A stretch of DNA of 64,000 nucleotides, from assembly GCF_026015885.1 (NCBI RefSeq), contig NZ_JAPDUG010000002.1, positions 1-64,000 of the forward strand, in the 5' to 3' direction. Source of the DNA: Halocynthiibacter sp. SDUM655004 (GTDB lineage Bacteria > Pseudomonadota > Alphaproteobacteria > Rhodobacterales > Rhodobacteraceae). Made by a program: the position numbers and the translations under genes. Shown one piece after another: positions 1 through 9,054 of this stretch (position 1 is the stretch's first letter; each line of letters opens with the position of its first letter). The notes beneath the pieces were generated by a model that saw only the letters and a program-made list of their open reading frames with translations, was not told where the DNA came from and searched no databases.

Positions 1-45
1 CGAAAATTGATCGCCCTAATTATTCGCGTAAACCATTGTAATTAT

Positions 46-122
<77 letters not shown>

Positions 123-213
123 GTTATGCGGTTCATAGGCAATTCAGCGCGGCCCTGCAATCGGAAATTGCGCATTGGCTGCGATGGTGCGTCGGGTTTA
201 GCCAAAGCGCTCG

Positions 214-1434
214 TTACGCGAAAAGTTCGTGGCAGAGTTCCAAAGCATCGACCAACGTGTCGACCTCGTCTCGGGTGTTATAAAGCCCGAAACTCGCCCG
301 TGCGGTTGCTGTTACGCCCAGATGCGCCATCAATGGTTGGGCGCAGTGGTGTCCGGCGCGCACGGCAACGCCCTTTTTGTCGAGCACTGTAGAGACATCA
401 TGCGCATGAGCTCCGCCGCTCAAGGTGAGCGAAAAAATCGCGCCTTTTGTTGCGGAATTCCCTTGTATATTCAGCCAGTTGAGCCCCGAAAACCGCTCGT
501 TCGCATAGTCTCGTAGACCCGCCTCATGGGCGGCGATCTTGTCCATTCCGAGGTCCATCAGATATTCAAGCGCAGCACCGAAACCCGTTGTCGGGACAAT
601 CGCTGGCGTACCTGCTTCAAACTTCATTGGTGGGTCGTTGTATGTCACGACGTCGCGCGAAACTTCGCGGATCATGTCTCCACCCCCAAGGAACGGGCGC
701 ATCTCGGCCATACGCTCCGGCCGGATATAGATCGCACCAGAACCGCTCGGACCATATAGCTTGTGGCCAGTGATCGCATAGAAATCGCAGCCGATATCCT
801 GCACATCCACTGGCGCATGCACACAGCCCTGTGATCCATCAACCAAAACAGGAACACCCTTTTTGTGAGCGCCCTTGGTGATGGCTTTCACATCAACCAA
901 TGTCCCGAGCACGTTCGACATTTGTGTCACTGCAATCAGTTTGGTGCGGGGTGTGATGGCATCCAGAACCGCTTGGGGATCAAGGTCTCCTTTGTCGTCG
1001 ACATCGACCCAAACCAGCTTCACACCCAAACGCTCGCGCAAGAAATGCCACGGCACGATATTGGCATGGTGCTCCATGATCGAGAGGATGATCTCGTCAC
1101 CTGCTTCCATTCGCGGCATCGCCCAACTGTAAGCAACCATATTGATACCCTCGGTGGTACCAGAATTCATCACGATATGATCTTCGGAGGCGGCATTCAG
1201 GAACCGCGCAATCGTGCCGCGCACGGCCTCATATTTCTCTGTCGCGAGGTTAGAAAGATAATGTAAACCTCTGTGAACGTTGGAATATTCCATTGAATAG
1301 GCTTGGGTAATCGTATCGATCACAACCTGCGGCTTTTGCGCGGAGGCGCCGTTATCTAAATAGACCAACGGCTTGCCGTTCACTTCCCGCGAAAGGATCG
1401 GAAAGTCGGCGCGGATTTTTTCGATGTCGTACAT
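214..1434 (-). CDS. sufS: Cysteine desulfurase SufS
   Basis: A PLP-dependent enzyme that removes sulfur from L-cysteine and passes a persulfide to the SUF scaffold. The protein has 406 residues, the usual SufS length. The PLP-lysine motif ITGHKLYGP lies mid-protein and the catalytic cysteine is Cys364 in HHCAQP, the same position as in the E. coli enzyme. It is the last gene of the suf operon, 27 bases after the YIP1-like gene. The ATG start fits the family N-terminus ([12 protein letters not shown]). No sufE, sufA or sufT gene follows before tRNA-Arg, so the sulfur acceptor partner must be encoded elsewhere if there is one. Confidence 0.97.
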   Translation of the reverse strand: MYDIEKIRADFPILSREVNGKPLVYLDNGASAQKPQVVIDTITQAYSMEYSNVHRGLHYLSNLATEKYEAVRGTIARFLNAASEDHIVMNSGTTEGINMVAYSWAMPRMEAGDEIILSIMEHHANIVPWHFLRERLGVKLVWVDVDDKGDLDPQAVLDAITPRTKLIAVTQMSNVLGTLVDVKAITKGAHKKGVPVLVDGSQGCVHAPVDVQDIGCDFYAITGHKLYGPSGSGAIYIRPERMAEMRPFLGGGDMIREVSRDVVTYNDPPMKFEAGTPAIVPTTGFGAALEYLMDLGMDKIAAHEAGLRDYANERFSGLNWLNIQGNSATKGAIFSLTLSGGAHAHDVSTVLDKKGVAVRAGHHCAQPLMAHLGVTATARASFGLYNTRDEVDTLVDALELCHELFA

Positions 1435-1461
1435 TAGCCCACCATTAGCCCGTTAGGCCGC

Positions 1462-2040
1462 TTAAACTGGTTGCCCAAAAAGGGTAAACAAAAACAATAG
1501 AATAAAGGCCAAACCAAAGATCATACCGATGATCAGACCCGTCGCTTTCCACACGCTTTCAAAACCGTGAACCTCAGCAACATAGGCAGCCATGAGGTAG
1601 ATCAGGTAAAAGACGCCAACTGTTAGCAACACTGCGCCAAGCGCAGGCGAGACCAATGAGGCCAGCGCGAATACGACTTGAAACAGGATGGTCACGCCCT
1701 GATGAACGCTCATCGCGAGAAGGACGTCCTGAAAGTCTCCAGTTCCGCCGATCATCCGCCCGCCCCAGTAGAGCACAACGGATGTAACCGCGAGATTTCC
1801 GCCAGCCACAAGGATGTAACCAATCGGCGCGATCATGCCCTCTGCCCCTTCGGGCGCAGGAGCCAAAGCCCCAATTCCATAGGCAACAATCGAAGCCAGC
1901 ACGATCATCAGCGCGGCAAGTTGAAAGAGAGTCGCGCCACGAATACCAAGATCAAGTACCGCCCGCATGCCAAGTCGGGGCGTACGGAGAAGTAGCTTTG
2001 TCAGGTCAGCGATTGTGCCTTCTGTCCCGGATTGGCTCAC
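1462..2040 (-). CDS. YIP1-like integral membrane protein in suf operon (second copy)
   Basis: A 192-residue protein with about five hydrophobic helices, resembling the bacterial Yip1-domain membrane proteins. A GTG start at 2040-2038 is preferred. AAGGAG sits eight bases upstream, and the GTGA overlap with the stop of the previous gene implies translational coupling. A longer reading back to 2322 would run through the upstream gene and adds Cys-rich, non-family sequence. The function is unknown; its place between sufD and sufS suggests co-expression with Fe-S assembly. The family call rests on the hydropathy pattern and typical Rhodobacteraceae suf gene order, so it is moderate. Confidence 0.75.
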   Translation of the reverse strand: MSQSGTEGTIADLTKLLLRTPRLGMRAVLDLGIRGATLFQLAALMIVLASIVAYGIGALAPAPEGAEGMIAPIGYILVAGGNLAVTSVVLYWGGRMIGGTGDFQDVLLAMSVHQGVTILFQVVFALASLVSPALGAVLLTVGVFYLIYLMAAYVAEVHGFESVWKATGLIIGMIFGLAFILLFLFTLFGQPV

Positions 2041-2537
2041 GATTGGGACTCCTTGAGATAAGTACCCGCCGCGCGCAGACAGGCAAATAAAACGATAAGA
2101 TAAACAGCAAGCAAAATAACATTTACAGCGGTGAGCGCAGGCCCTACCCCAATCAACCCTGCCACAAGCCCCTGTAGAATCCAAAGAGGTGTGGTGACAA
2201 GCAATGCCCAAAACAACGCCATACGTGTTGTAAACGCGTGGGCTTGCATCCGCAGAACTTTCTGCACGAGGACGAGCAGAAAACTCAGCCCATAGGCCAC
2301 CAACGGTACAAAGAATAGCCAACCGAGGATCGCCGCCCCTGCCCGCGCATCAAGTGGGATACTCGGATCAAGATGCGCCTCCCGCGCCAGACGCGGAAGT
2401 TGCGACACAAAGATAATGAAACACGAGATCATCAAATAAGACAGAACCCGCGCCTCGCTCACACCTTCGCGCAGTTGGCGCGCAAAGGCCCGACCGGGGG
2501 CGCGGTAACTATCCGTCATGTCACGTGTGACCGACAT
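2037..2537 (-). CDS. YIP1-like integral membrane protein in suf operon (first copy)
   Basis: A 166-residue protein with about four transmembrane helices, the first near residues 32-47, and a basic N-terminus (RAPGRAFARQLREG). Its start at 2537 follows AGGGATAGGCC and lies four bases after the sufD stop. Its end overlaps the next YIP1-like start by four bases. The tandem arrangement looks like a two-subunit membrane complex or a duplication that has diverged. No catalytic motif is visible. Its role in Fe-S assembly is an inference from operon membership only. Confidence 0.72.
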   Translation of the reverse strand: MSVTRDMTDSYRAPGRAFARQLREGVSEARVLSYLMISCFIIFVSQLPRLAREAHLDPSIPLDARAGAAILGWLFFVPLVAYGLSFLLVLVQKVLRMQAHAFTTRMALFWALLVTTPLWILQGLVAGLIGVGPALTAVNVILLAVYLIVLFACLRAAGTYLKESQS

Positions 2538-2540
2538 GGC

Positions 2541-3812
2541 CTATCCCTTGAGGTTACGAAGCCAGAACTCTAGCTGGTCTTGAACGGCCGCACGCAAATC
2601 ATCATCGGCGATCTCGTCCAACGCTTCAGCAAGGAAAGCCAGCACAAGCAGCTCCTGCGCCTCACGGCGTTCGATCCCGCGCGACCGCAGGTAGAACAGA
2701 GCTGTCTCGTCGATCGCGCCTGTTGTGGAACCGTGGGAACAGGCCACATCATCGGCATAGATCTCAAGCTCAGGCTTGGCATAGAACTGCGAGTCTTCAT
2801 CCAGCAGGAGCGATTGCGAAATCTGGTAACCGTCGGTTTTCTGAGCATCTGGCTTCACCAGAATTTTGCCCTGAAACACGCCAGTTGCCCCGTTACGAAG
2901 CACCTTTTTAAACACCTGACGGCTTTCGCAATGCACGGCGTCATGAGTGATAAAGACCGTGTCGTCGTGATGGAAGTCTTTGCCATCACCAATCGCCGCG
3001 CCACCGACATGTGCCGAGATATTGTCGCCCAAAATCTCGATCACGCACTCGTTCCGCGTGAGGGTGCCATTGGCCGTCAGCATAAAGCTTTTGAACTCGG
3101 CATCATCTTGCATACGCGCAAATGTGTGGCTCAAAAGGCCGCGCTCGTGGTCGCGCCCTTGGGTGCGGATGTGATCAAACGCACCTTCTTTGGCGACGTC
3201 TACTTCAAGCGCGGTGTTGCTACGCGTACCTGGTGTACCAGTTTCCAGCAACGTCAGGCTCGCGCCCTCATCTACCTTTACAACATGGTGCAAGATCACG
3301 TCAGCCTCGCCCGCGATATAGCGGATCAGAACCGGACGCTCGACTTTACCTTTCGCGTGGATCAGCACACCTTCGGTTGCGAGCGCCGTGTTAAGCGCAG
3401 CAAGAGGACGCGCAACGGGCGTTTGCCCTGCAGTCTCAAGCGTGCCGTAAATCTCGCCAGCCCAATGAATGTCCGCCGCTGCAGAAAGCAGGTCAATCGT
3501 CAGGTTCTCGCCCTCAAGTGCGTCCGAAGCCTCGGCGTCAAACATGCCATCACGGAAAACCAGAGTCAGCGGGTTCGCCGCGTCAAACGGGCTCTCGTCA
3601 AGGTTCAGTGCCCCTGCCGCCGCTGGTTCCGCGACAGTCAGTGCGTCAGGGCGGGTGAATTTCCAATACTCATCGCGCCGCGTAGGTAGGCCCATGTCAG
3701 CAACACGCGCCGCCGCCGAGCGACGGGCGGCTTGGGTTGCGCCTTTGGCCACGGCTTCCAATCCGGCAAGCCGATCCGCAAGCAGCGCGTCAGTTTCGAG
3801 CGCCAATGCCAT
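2541..3812 (-). CDS. sufD: Fe-S cluster assembly protein SufD
   Basis: A 423-residue SufBD-family scaffold subunit that forms the SufBC2D complex with SufB and the ATPase SufC. The C-terminal beta-helix core carries the family signature ACSHGSTTGAIDETALFYL, followed by the RGIERREAQELL region. The ATG overlaps the sufC stop codon by one base (TAATG), so the two are translationally coupled. The N-terminal helical segment (about residues 1-120) is typical of SufD and distinguishes it from SufB. Nothing unusual is seen in length or motif content. Confidence 0.96.
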   Translation of the reverse strand: MALALETDALLADRLAGLEAVAKGATQAARRSAAARVADMGLPTRRDEYWKFTRPDALTVAEPAAAGALNLDESPFDAANPLTLVFRDGMFDAEASDALEGENLTIDLLSAAADIHWAGEIYGTLETAGQTPVARPLAALNTALATEGVLIHAKGKVERPVLIRYIAGEADVILHHVVKVDEGASLTLLETGTPGTRSNTALEVDVAKEGAFDHIRTQGRDHERGLLSHTFARMQDDAEFKSFMLTANGTLTRNECVIEILGDNISAHVGGAAIGDGKDFHHDDTVFITHDAVHCESRQVFKKVLRNGATGVFQGKILVKPDAQKTDGYQISQSLLLDEDSQFYAKPELEIYADDVACSHGSTTGAIDETALFYLRSRGIERREAQELLVLAFLAEALDEIADDDLRAAVQDQLEFWLRNLKG

Positions 3813-4567
3813 TAGTCTGCCTCCGCCAGAAGATCACCATAACCGTTGTTTTCAACTTCAAGCGCGAGCTCTGGGCCGCCGGATTTAATGATTTTACCGT
3901 TATACATAATGTGAACGACATCCGGCTTAATATGGTCCAGAAGGCGCTGATAGTGCGTGATAACAAGGAAGCTGCGTTTTCCGTCCCGCAGGGCATTCAC
4001 ACCTTCAGACACGAGTTTCATCGCATCAACGTCAAGGCCGGAGTCGGTCTCGTCAAGAACACACATCTTCGGCGCAAGCATCGCCATCTGAAGGATTTCG
4101 TTGCGCTTTTTCTCGCCACCAGAGAAGCCGACGTTGACGGGGCGCTTAAGCATTTCCGGATCGATCTTGAGGTCTTTGGCAATCGCGCGCACTTCCTTAA
4201 GGAATTCACCTGCAGAAAGCTCTTCTTGGCCGCGCGCCTTACGCTGTGAGTTCACCGCTGTGCGCAGGAAGGTCATATTGCCCACACCGGGGATTTCGAC
4301 CGGATATTGGAACGCAAGGAACATGCCGAGGGCAGCGCGCTCTTCTGGGTCAAGATCAAGGAGGTCTTCGCCATCAAGCGTTGCTGACCCTGCTGTCACC
4401 TCATAGCCGTCACGGCCAGAGAGAACATAGGACGTGGTCGACTTACCAGAGCCGTTCGGCCCCATAATCGCATGCACTTCGCCCTCTCCGACGGTCAGGT
4501 TTACACCACGAAGGATTTCTTTATCCTCGTCTTCAAGTTTCACGTGCAGGTTTTTGATTTCTAACAT
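3812..4567 (-). CDS. sufC: Fe-S assembly ATPase SufC
   Basis: A 251-residue ABC-type ATPase that powers the SufBC2D scaffold. The Walker A motif GPNGSGKS is at residues 36-43, the SufC-specific signature SGGEKKR at 149-155, and Walker B with LDETDSGLD at about 171-179. There are no membrane segments, as expected for this cytosolic ABC protein. It is followed by sufD with a one-base overlap and preceded, after 42 bases, by the small membrane gene that separates it from sufB. Confidence 0.98.
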   Translation of the reverse strand: MLEIKNLHVKLEDEDKEILRGVNLTVGEGEVHAIMGPNGSGKSTTSYVLSGRDGYEVTAGSATLDGEDLLDLDPEERAALGMFLAFQYPVEIPGVGNMTFLRTAVNSQRKARGQEELSAGEFLKEVRAIAKDLKIDPEMLKRPVNVGFSGGEKKRNEILQMAMLAPKMCVLDETDSGLDVDAMKLVSEGVNALRDGKRSFLVITHYQRLLDHIKPDVVHIMYNGKIIKSGGPELALEVENNGYGDLLAEAD

Positions 4568-4609
4568 TTATCTCTCGTCTTTTCTTCAGCCAACGTATCG
4601 TGCAGAGGG

Positions 4610-4906
4610 TCACTCTGAGGTGGTTGGGGTGCTTAGGATACGGACACATGCAAAGGTAAGCAGCATCCAGAAAACAAATAGGATGAAGCCGATAACGACT
4701 TCCGCAGGGCCAATTTGCTCAGAGGCAATTCGACCCGTGATGTATAGATAGTGAACGAACTCGTCGTGGAGCATCGCCAGAACAAAAACCAGAATTTGGC
4801 CAAGCAGAACAAATGTCAGAGATTGGTTCTCTGAGTTCATGCGCCCATAGCGACCGAGCATAATCCGGTTGCCGTCTGAGGCTTTTTGCTCCGGCTTATC
4901 GGTCAT
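4610..4906 (-). CDS. Small two-helix membrane protein between sufB and sufC
   Basis: A 98-residue protein with a charged N-terminal tail (residues 1-27, including [13 protein letters not shown]) and two hydrophobic helices at about 30-45 and 66-90. The ATG overlaps the sufB stop by four bases (ATGA), which argues strongly that it is a real, coupled gene. I do not recognise a named family. A small gene in this position is familiar from Rhodobacteraceae suf operons but is absent from the E. coli operon. It could anchor the Suf machinery to the membrane, which is a guess from position. Confidence 0.8.
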   Translation of the reverse strand: MTDKPEQKASDGNRIMLGRYGRMNSENQSLTFVLLGQILVFVLAMLHDEFVHYLYITGRIASEQIGPAEVVIGFILFVFWMLLTFACVRILSTPTTSE

Positions 4907-6408
4907 CCAACGGATCCTTCGAGCGAAATGGCCACAAGGGCTTGTGCTTCCATGGCAAATTCCATCGGCAATGCTTGCAGCACATCCTTACAGAACCCAT
5001 TCACAACAAGCGCCACGGCGTCTTCTTCGCCAATACCGCGCTGGCGGCAATAGAAGAGTTGATCGTCGTCCACCTTGCTGGTCGTTGCTTCATGCTCCAC
5101 ACGGCTCGAGTTGTTCTTGACCTCGATATAGGGAACAGTGTGCGCGCCGCATTTATCTCCGATCAGCAAGCTATCGCACTGCGTAAAGTTACGGCTGTTC
5201 TGCGCTTTCGGGTGCATGGCAACCTGACCGCGATAGGTGTTTTGCGCCTTACCAGCGGAAATACCTTTGGATACGATCCGCGATTTGGTGTCACGGCCAA
5301 GGTGTATCATCTTGGTGCCGGTATCGGCCTGTTGGTAGTTGTTCGCAATGGCGATGGAGTAAAACTCGCCTTGGCTTTCAGCACCGCGCAAGATGCAGGA
5401 TGGATACTTCCACGTGACCGCAGAGCCCGTTTCAACCTGTGTCCACATCACCTTGGAGCGGTCACCACGGCAGTCAGCACGTTTAGTCACGAAGTTATAG
5501 ATACCGCCCTTGCCTTCTTCATCGCCCGGATACCAGTTTTGTACCGTGGAGTATTTAACCTCGGCATCTTCCTCGACGATGATTTCAACCACAGCGGCGT
5601 GAAGCTGCGCGGTATCGCGTTTTGGCGCCGTGCAACCTTCAAGATAGCTCACATAGGAGCCTTTGTCGGCAATGATCAATGTGCGCTCAAACTGGCCGGT
5701 GTTTTCGGCGTTGATACGGAAATAGGTCGACAGCTCCATCGGGCAACGCACACCAGGCGGCACATAAACAAACGAACCATCCGAGAACACAGCCGAGTTG
5801 AGCGTTGCATAAAAGTTGTCCGAAACCGGAACCACAGAGCCGAGGTATTTCTTAACCAGCTCCGGATGCTCGCGGATCGCTTCGGAAATCGAACAGAAGA
5901 TAACGCCCGCTTTCTTCAGGTCCTCTTGGAATGTGGTACCAAGAGACACAGAGTCAAACACCGCATCAACCGCAACTTTGCGCTCTTCTTCAGGGACTTC
6001 AACACCAGCGAGAAGCGCCTGCTCTGCAAGTGGAATACCGAGTTTCTCGTAGGTTTCGAGCAGTTTTGGATCTACCTCATCAAGCGATTTCGGCTTTGTC
6101 TCCATGCTCTTTGGACGGGCATAGTAATAGATGTCCTGAAAATCGATATCAGGGTAATCAACCATCGCCCATGTGGGCTCTTTGAGCTTTTCCCAACGCT
6201 CGAACGCGGCCAGACGCCATTCGGTCATCCATTCCGGCTCTTCGTTTTTCTCGGAAATCAAACGGACGATATCAGGGTTCACACCTTTGGGTGCGAAATC
6301 CATCTCGATTTCGGTATTCCAGCCGTGTTTGTAGTTTCCGGCGAGCGATTTCACCGCATCTACGGTTTCCTCTTCAACACCATCTTTGACTTTAACCTGA
6401 TCCAACAC
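4903..6408 (-). CDS. sufB: Fe-S cluster assembly protein SufB
   Basis: The 501-residue main scaffold subunit on which nascent Fe-S clusters form. Family motifs include the central [20 protein letters not shown] stretch, EGCTAPKRD and the C-terminal [12 protein letters not shown] segment. The start used is GTG at 6408 with GGGGG just upstream; an adjacent TTG is an alternative and would shorten the protein by one residue. It is the third gene of the operon, following the desulfurase, and its stop overlaps the start of the small membrane gene. Confidence 0.97.
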   Translation of the reverse strand: MLDQVKVKDGVEEETVDAVKSLAGNYKHGWNTEIEMDFAPKGVNPDIVRLISEKNEEPEWMTEWRLAAFERWEKLKEPTWAMVDYPDIDFQDIYYYARPKSMETKPKSLDEVDPKLLETYEKLGIPLAEQALLAGVEVPEEERKVAVDAVFDSVSLGTTFQEDLKKAGVIFCSISEAIREHPELVKKYLGSVVPVSDNFYATLNSAVFSDGSFVYVPPGVRCPMELSTYFRINAENTGQFERTLIIADKGSYVSYLEGCTAPKRDTAQLHAAVVEIIVEEDAEVKYSTVQNWYPGDEEGKGGIYNFVTKRADCRGDRSKVMWTQVETGSAVTWKYPSCILRGAESQGEFYSIAIANNYQQADTGTKMIHLGRDTKSRIVSKGISAGKAQNTYRGQVAMHPKAQNSRNFTQCDSLLIGDKCGAHTVPYIEVKNNSSRVEHEATTSKVDDDQLFYCRQRGIGEEDAVALVVNGFCKDVLQALPMEFAMEAQALVAISLEGSVG

Positions 6409-6465
6409 CGGACCCCCTTTGTATTCCTACGCCTCACGGACATGCCGCGAAGCAACTCAATTCTT

Positions 6466-7530
6466 TTACCGCCGCGCCGCGTGGCGCTTGTATGCTTTGC
6501 TCCAAGCCTCGGCAAACCGATAAACTTGATCTTCAGTTGTCTCCGGCCCGAGCGACACACGCAGTGCCGAGGCCGCTTCATCCGTGCTATAGCCCATTGC
6601 CGTCAAAACACGGCTTGCGCGCACCTTGCCAGAGGAACAGGCCGATCCCGCCGAAACAGCAAATCCGGCGAGGTCCATCTGCATCACCTGTGTCTCACCC
6701 TTCCATCCCGGAGTGATAAAACATGAGGTGTTCGGAAGGCGCGCTCCGCTATTTCCGACAAAAATAGTCTCTTTCACAGATTCTGCCAGCGCTTTTTCTA
6801 GAATCTTTCTAAGTTTCTCGATTTCGTCCCATCTGCCTTCGGCCAAATCCCGCGCAGAGGCCTCTGCTGCTGCGCCAAAACCGGCAATCCCGATGAGATT
6901 TTCCGTACCGGAGCGCCGCCCCATTTCCTGACCACCGCCAAGCGAAGGCGCAATTTCAACGCCTTTTCCAAGGATCAGCGCCGCCGATCCCTTTGGGCCA
7001 CCGAACTTGTGACCAGAGCAAATCGCTGCCTGCACCCACGCTTCGGAAAAATTGAACGGAATTTTGCCGAGCGCTTGCGTCGCATCCACCATATCAACCG
7101 GACGGCGGCGAAACGCCGACTGAATCACTCCGGTTTCTGAATTGGCCACCTGAAGCGCTGCTAGTGGTTTGTCTTTGGGCCAAACGATCTGCCCGTCGTG
7201 ATCAACCGGAACCTCTGCGCCTCCAAGCGCAGTAATCTGCGCACCAACCGCGTCATGCTCTACCGCAGCACCGGAAACATCGGACCGCCCCGCAAACCAC
7301 ATCTGCGCAGCTTCGGTTGCGCTTGAACAAAAGACGATATCCTGCGGATCACACCCCGCTAACGCCGCCACCTGCCCGCGCGCGCGTTCAATCAGCCCCT
7401 TGGCCGCACGCCCTTCGGCATGCACGCTCGACGGGTTTCCGACCACATCCATGGCCGCAATCATGGCCTGCCGCGCTTCATCGCGCAGCGGTGCGGTTGC
7501 ATTCCAATCCAGATAGACGCGCTCAGCCAT
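6466..7530 (-). CDS. Cysteine desulfurase, NifS/IscS class, in suf operon
   Basis: A 354-residue class V aminotransferase-fold enzyme that supplies sulfur from cysteine. The PLP-binding lysine is Lys175 (SGHKFGGPKG) and the catalytic cysteine is Cys298 in the long mobile loop GSACSSG, the IscS/NifS pattern that differs from SufS. The ATG at 7530 is chosen because the family begins YLDWNAT; a TTG 18 bases upstream is possible. It sits directly after iscR, so the operon encodes two distinct desulfurases, this one and SufS at the far end. Confidence 0.92.
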   Translation of the reverse strand: MAERVYLDWNATAPLRDEARQAMIAAMDVVGNPSSVHAEGRAAKGLIERARGQVAALAGCDPQDIVFCSSATEAAQMWFAGRSDVSGAAVEHDAVGAQITALGGAEVPVDHDGQIVWPKDKPLAALQVANSETGVIQSAFRRRPVDMVDATQALGKIPFNFSEAWVQAAICSGHKFGGPKGSAALILGKGVEIAPSLGGGQEMGRRSGTENLIGIAGFGAAAEASARDLAEGRWDEIEKLRKILEKALAESVKETIFVGNSGARLPNTSCFITPGWKGETQVMQMDLAGFAVSAGSACSSGKVRASRVLTAMGYSTDEAASALRVSLGPETTEDQVYRFAEAWSKAYKRHAARR

Positions 7531-7585
7531 ACCGAAACAGTTTTCCAATCATTCGAGATTTAGGTGGGTGCAAAGCCGCTCTGTA

Positions 7586-8077
7586 TCAAGCGCCTTGTTC
7601 GCTGCTCTGCTCTTCGGGGCTATCGTCAACCACTTCAAACAAGTTCGGAACCGCAGGACATGGCGCAAGATCATTGCCGACCACGTCCGAAAGCCGTGTC
7701 TGATGCAGGAACACATAAACATGTGCGCTAAGACCTTCCCATAATCGGTTTGTCAGGCTCTGGGCGCGGCTGCCGCTGGCTCCGCCACTCGCTCCAGCAC
7801 CTTTGTGCATAGCACTTACAGTCTCATCGACCGCACCAAGGATTTCAGCCACCCGAATGGCATCAGGCGAGCGCGCCAGCCGATACCCCCCGCCGGGGCC
7901 ACGAACCGACACAACAAGTTCGGCCCGACGCAGACGCACGAAAAGCTGCTCCAGATAGGGCAGCGAAATATCTTGCCGCTTGGAAATCTCTCCGAGTGAG
8001 GTCAATTCACCTTCGGGCTGCAGGGCCAGATCGGCAAGAGCGACCATTGCATAACGGCCTTTTGTACTGAGCTTCAT
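7586..8077 (-). CDS. iscR: Rrf2-family regulator IscR, single-cysteine type
   Basis: A 163-residue winged-helix regulator that controls Fe-S assembly genes. The start MKLSTKGRYAM is the universal IscR beginning; a further upstream reading to 8122 adds non-family residues and is not used. The recognition region SLPYLEQLFVRLRRAELV and wing VRGPGGGYRLAR are intact. The three cysteines that hold the [2Fe-2S] cluster in E. coli IscR are missing: residues 90-105 read HKGAGASGGASGSRA. The only cysteine is Cys140. This matches the Rhodobacter sphaeroides type of IscR. As first gene of the suf operon it probably autoregulates. Confidence 0.93.
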   Translation of the reverse strand: MKLSTKGRYAMVALADLALQPEGELTSLGEISKRQDISLPYLEQLFVRLRRAELVVSVRGPGGGYRLARSPDAIRVAEILGAVDETVSAMHKGAGASGGASGSRAQSLTNRLWEGLSAHVYVFLHQTRLSDVVGNDLAPCPAVPNLFEVVDDSPEEQSSEQGA

Positions 8078-8299
8078 CCTCGTCTCCTGTTCCCAATCCG
8101 CAGGACCGCACCGCTTTCCCACATATTTGCAAGCGTGCGAATCCTATCCAGACCTTGCTCCTCCCGACTCCTGTCGGAAATACAACGCCCTAGAGCCTTA
8201 ACATCCGTCAAATTCTTACCATTTTTGTGGTTTTCATTGACGTTCCGCGCCGGTTTGCTTACTTCGATAATGATCCGGCACCACTCGTGCTGCCAAATG

Positions 8300-8314
8300 T
8301 TAGAATTGTTCTAA
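8300..8314. promoter_or_regulatory. Irr box upstream of suf operon
   Basis: The perfect inverted repeat TTAGAA-TTG-TTCTAA matches the alphaproteobacterial Irr operator (iron control element) pattern TTTAGAA-N3-TTCTAAA. It overlaps the predicted suf -10 element. In Rhodobacterales Irr links iron and heme status to Fe-S assembly genes, so repression of suf when Irr binds is the simplest model. A second box of the same form lies at 9926-9940. Confidence 0.8.
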
Positions 8315-8336
8315 AATGTCCAATCCTTTTCGTCAA
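8308..8336 (-). promoter_or_regulatory. Predicted promoter of the suf operon
   Basis: On the minus strand TTGACG (8336-8331) and TAGAAC (8313-8308) are separated by 17 bases, a good sigma-70-like pair about 230 bases upstream of iscR. The -10 element lies within the Irr box at 8300-8314, so a bound regulator would block polymerase. The promoter is a prediction by eye; transcription start mapping would settle it. Confidence 0.55.
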
Positions 8337-8399
8337 GAATATCACGACCGAAAAGAACCCGTGACCAGAGCAAGAGCATAGAAAGAGACAGGGACCTCA

Positions 8400-9053
8400 A
8401 TGCCCGAAGTGATTTTCCCCGGCCCCGAAGGCCGCCTCGAAGGACGTTATCACCCGCAAAAACCGAAAGACGCGCCGATTGCGATCATCCTGCATCCGCA
8501 CCCGCAGTTCGGGGGCACGATGAACAACAAGGTGGTCTACAACCTGCACTATGCGTTCTACAACATGGGCTTCACCGTGTTGCGGTTCAATTTCCGTGGT
8601 GTTGGCCGAAGCCAAGGCGAGTACGATCAAGGCGTTGGTGAGCTTTCTGATGCAGCAAGCGCACTTGATTACCTGCAATCAATGAACCCCAACGCCAAGC
8701 ATTGCTGGGTTGCGGGCTTCTCCTTTGGCGCTTGGATCGGAATGCAACTTCTGATGCGGCGTCCAGAGATCACGGGTTTCATCTCCGTATCGCCTCCTGC
8801 GAATATGTATGACTTCAGCTTCCTCGCACCCTGCCCCAGCTCTGGTCTGATGATCAACGGCACGGCGGACCGCGTGGCGAACCCCGCGGACACCCATACG
8901 CTTGTTGAAAAACTGCACGAGCAAAAGGGCATCACGATCACCCATACAGAGATCGAGGGTGCGGGCCACTTCTTTGAAGAGCCCTACATGGACACAATGA
9001 TCGACAACGTCGATACATACGTGCGCCGTCGCCTCACAGAGAACACACGCTGA
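8400..9053 (+). CDS. Alpha/beta hydrolase
   Basis: A 217-residue cytosolic protein of the small dienelactone-hydrolase-like alpha/beta hydrolase group. The nucleophile elbow reads GFSFGAW (about residues 106-112), and an HPHPQFGGTMNN motif that marks this subfamily lies near residues 32-43. A C-terminal GAGHFFEE supplies the likely catalytic histidine. The natural substrate is unknown. It starts a short plus-strand run with the next two genes, with one base between its stop and the next ATG. Confidence 0.88.
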   Translation: MPEVIFPGPEGRLEGRYHPQKPKDAPIAIILHPHPQFGGTMNNKVVYNLHYAFYNMGFTVLRFNFRGVGRSQGEYDQGVGELSDAASALDYLQSMNPNAKHCWVAGFSFGAWIGMQLLMRRPEITGFISVSPPANMYDFSFLAPCPSSGLMINGTADRVANPADTHTLVEKLHEQKGITITHTEIEGAGHFFEEPYMDTMIDNVDTYVRRRLTENTR

Positions 9054-9054
9054 T

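Larger units (their letters stand above)
8078..8399. other. Divergent intergenic region between iscR and hydrolase
   Basis: This 322-base gap separates iscR (minus) from the alpha/beta hydrolase gene (plus). It holds the Irr box and the predicted suf promoter near 8300-8336. On the plus strand a TTGACG is present near 8240, but no convincing -10 partner was found for the hydrolase. No ORF of note and no RNA gene was seen. Confidence 0.7.

Noticed and set aside
2041-2322. N-terminal extension of the second YIP1-like protein
   Set aside because: The extension overlaps the preceding gene in another frame and is Cys/Arg-rich. A GTG at 2040 with AAGGAG gives a normal protein.
2580-3689. A 369-codon plus-strand frame opposite sufD
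   Set aside because: It is a shadow of sufD with Cys- and Arg-rich, non-family sequence and no ribosome binding site.
4942-6726. A long open frame of 594 codons on the plus strand opposite sufB
   Set aside because: It is antisense to sufB and the desulfurase, has no family motifs, and arises from the codon structure of the real genes.
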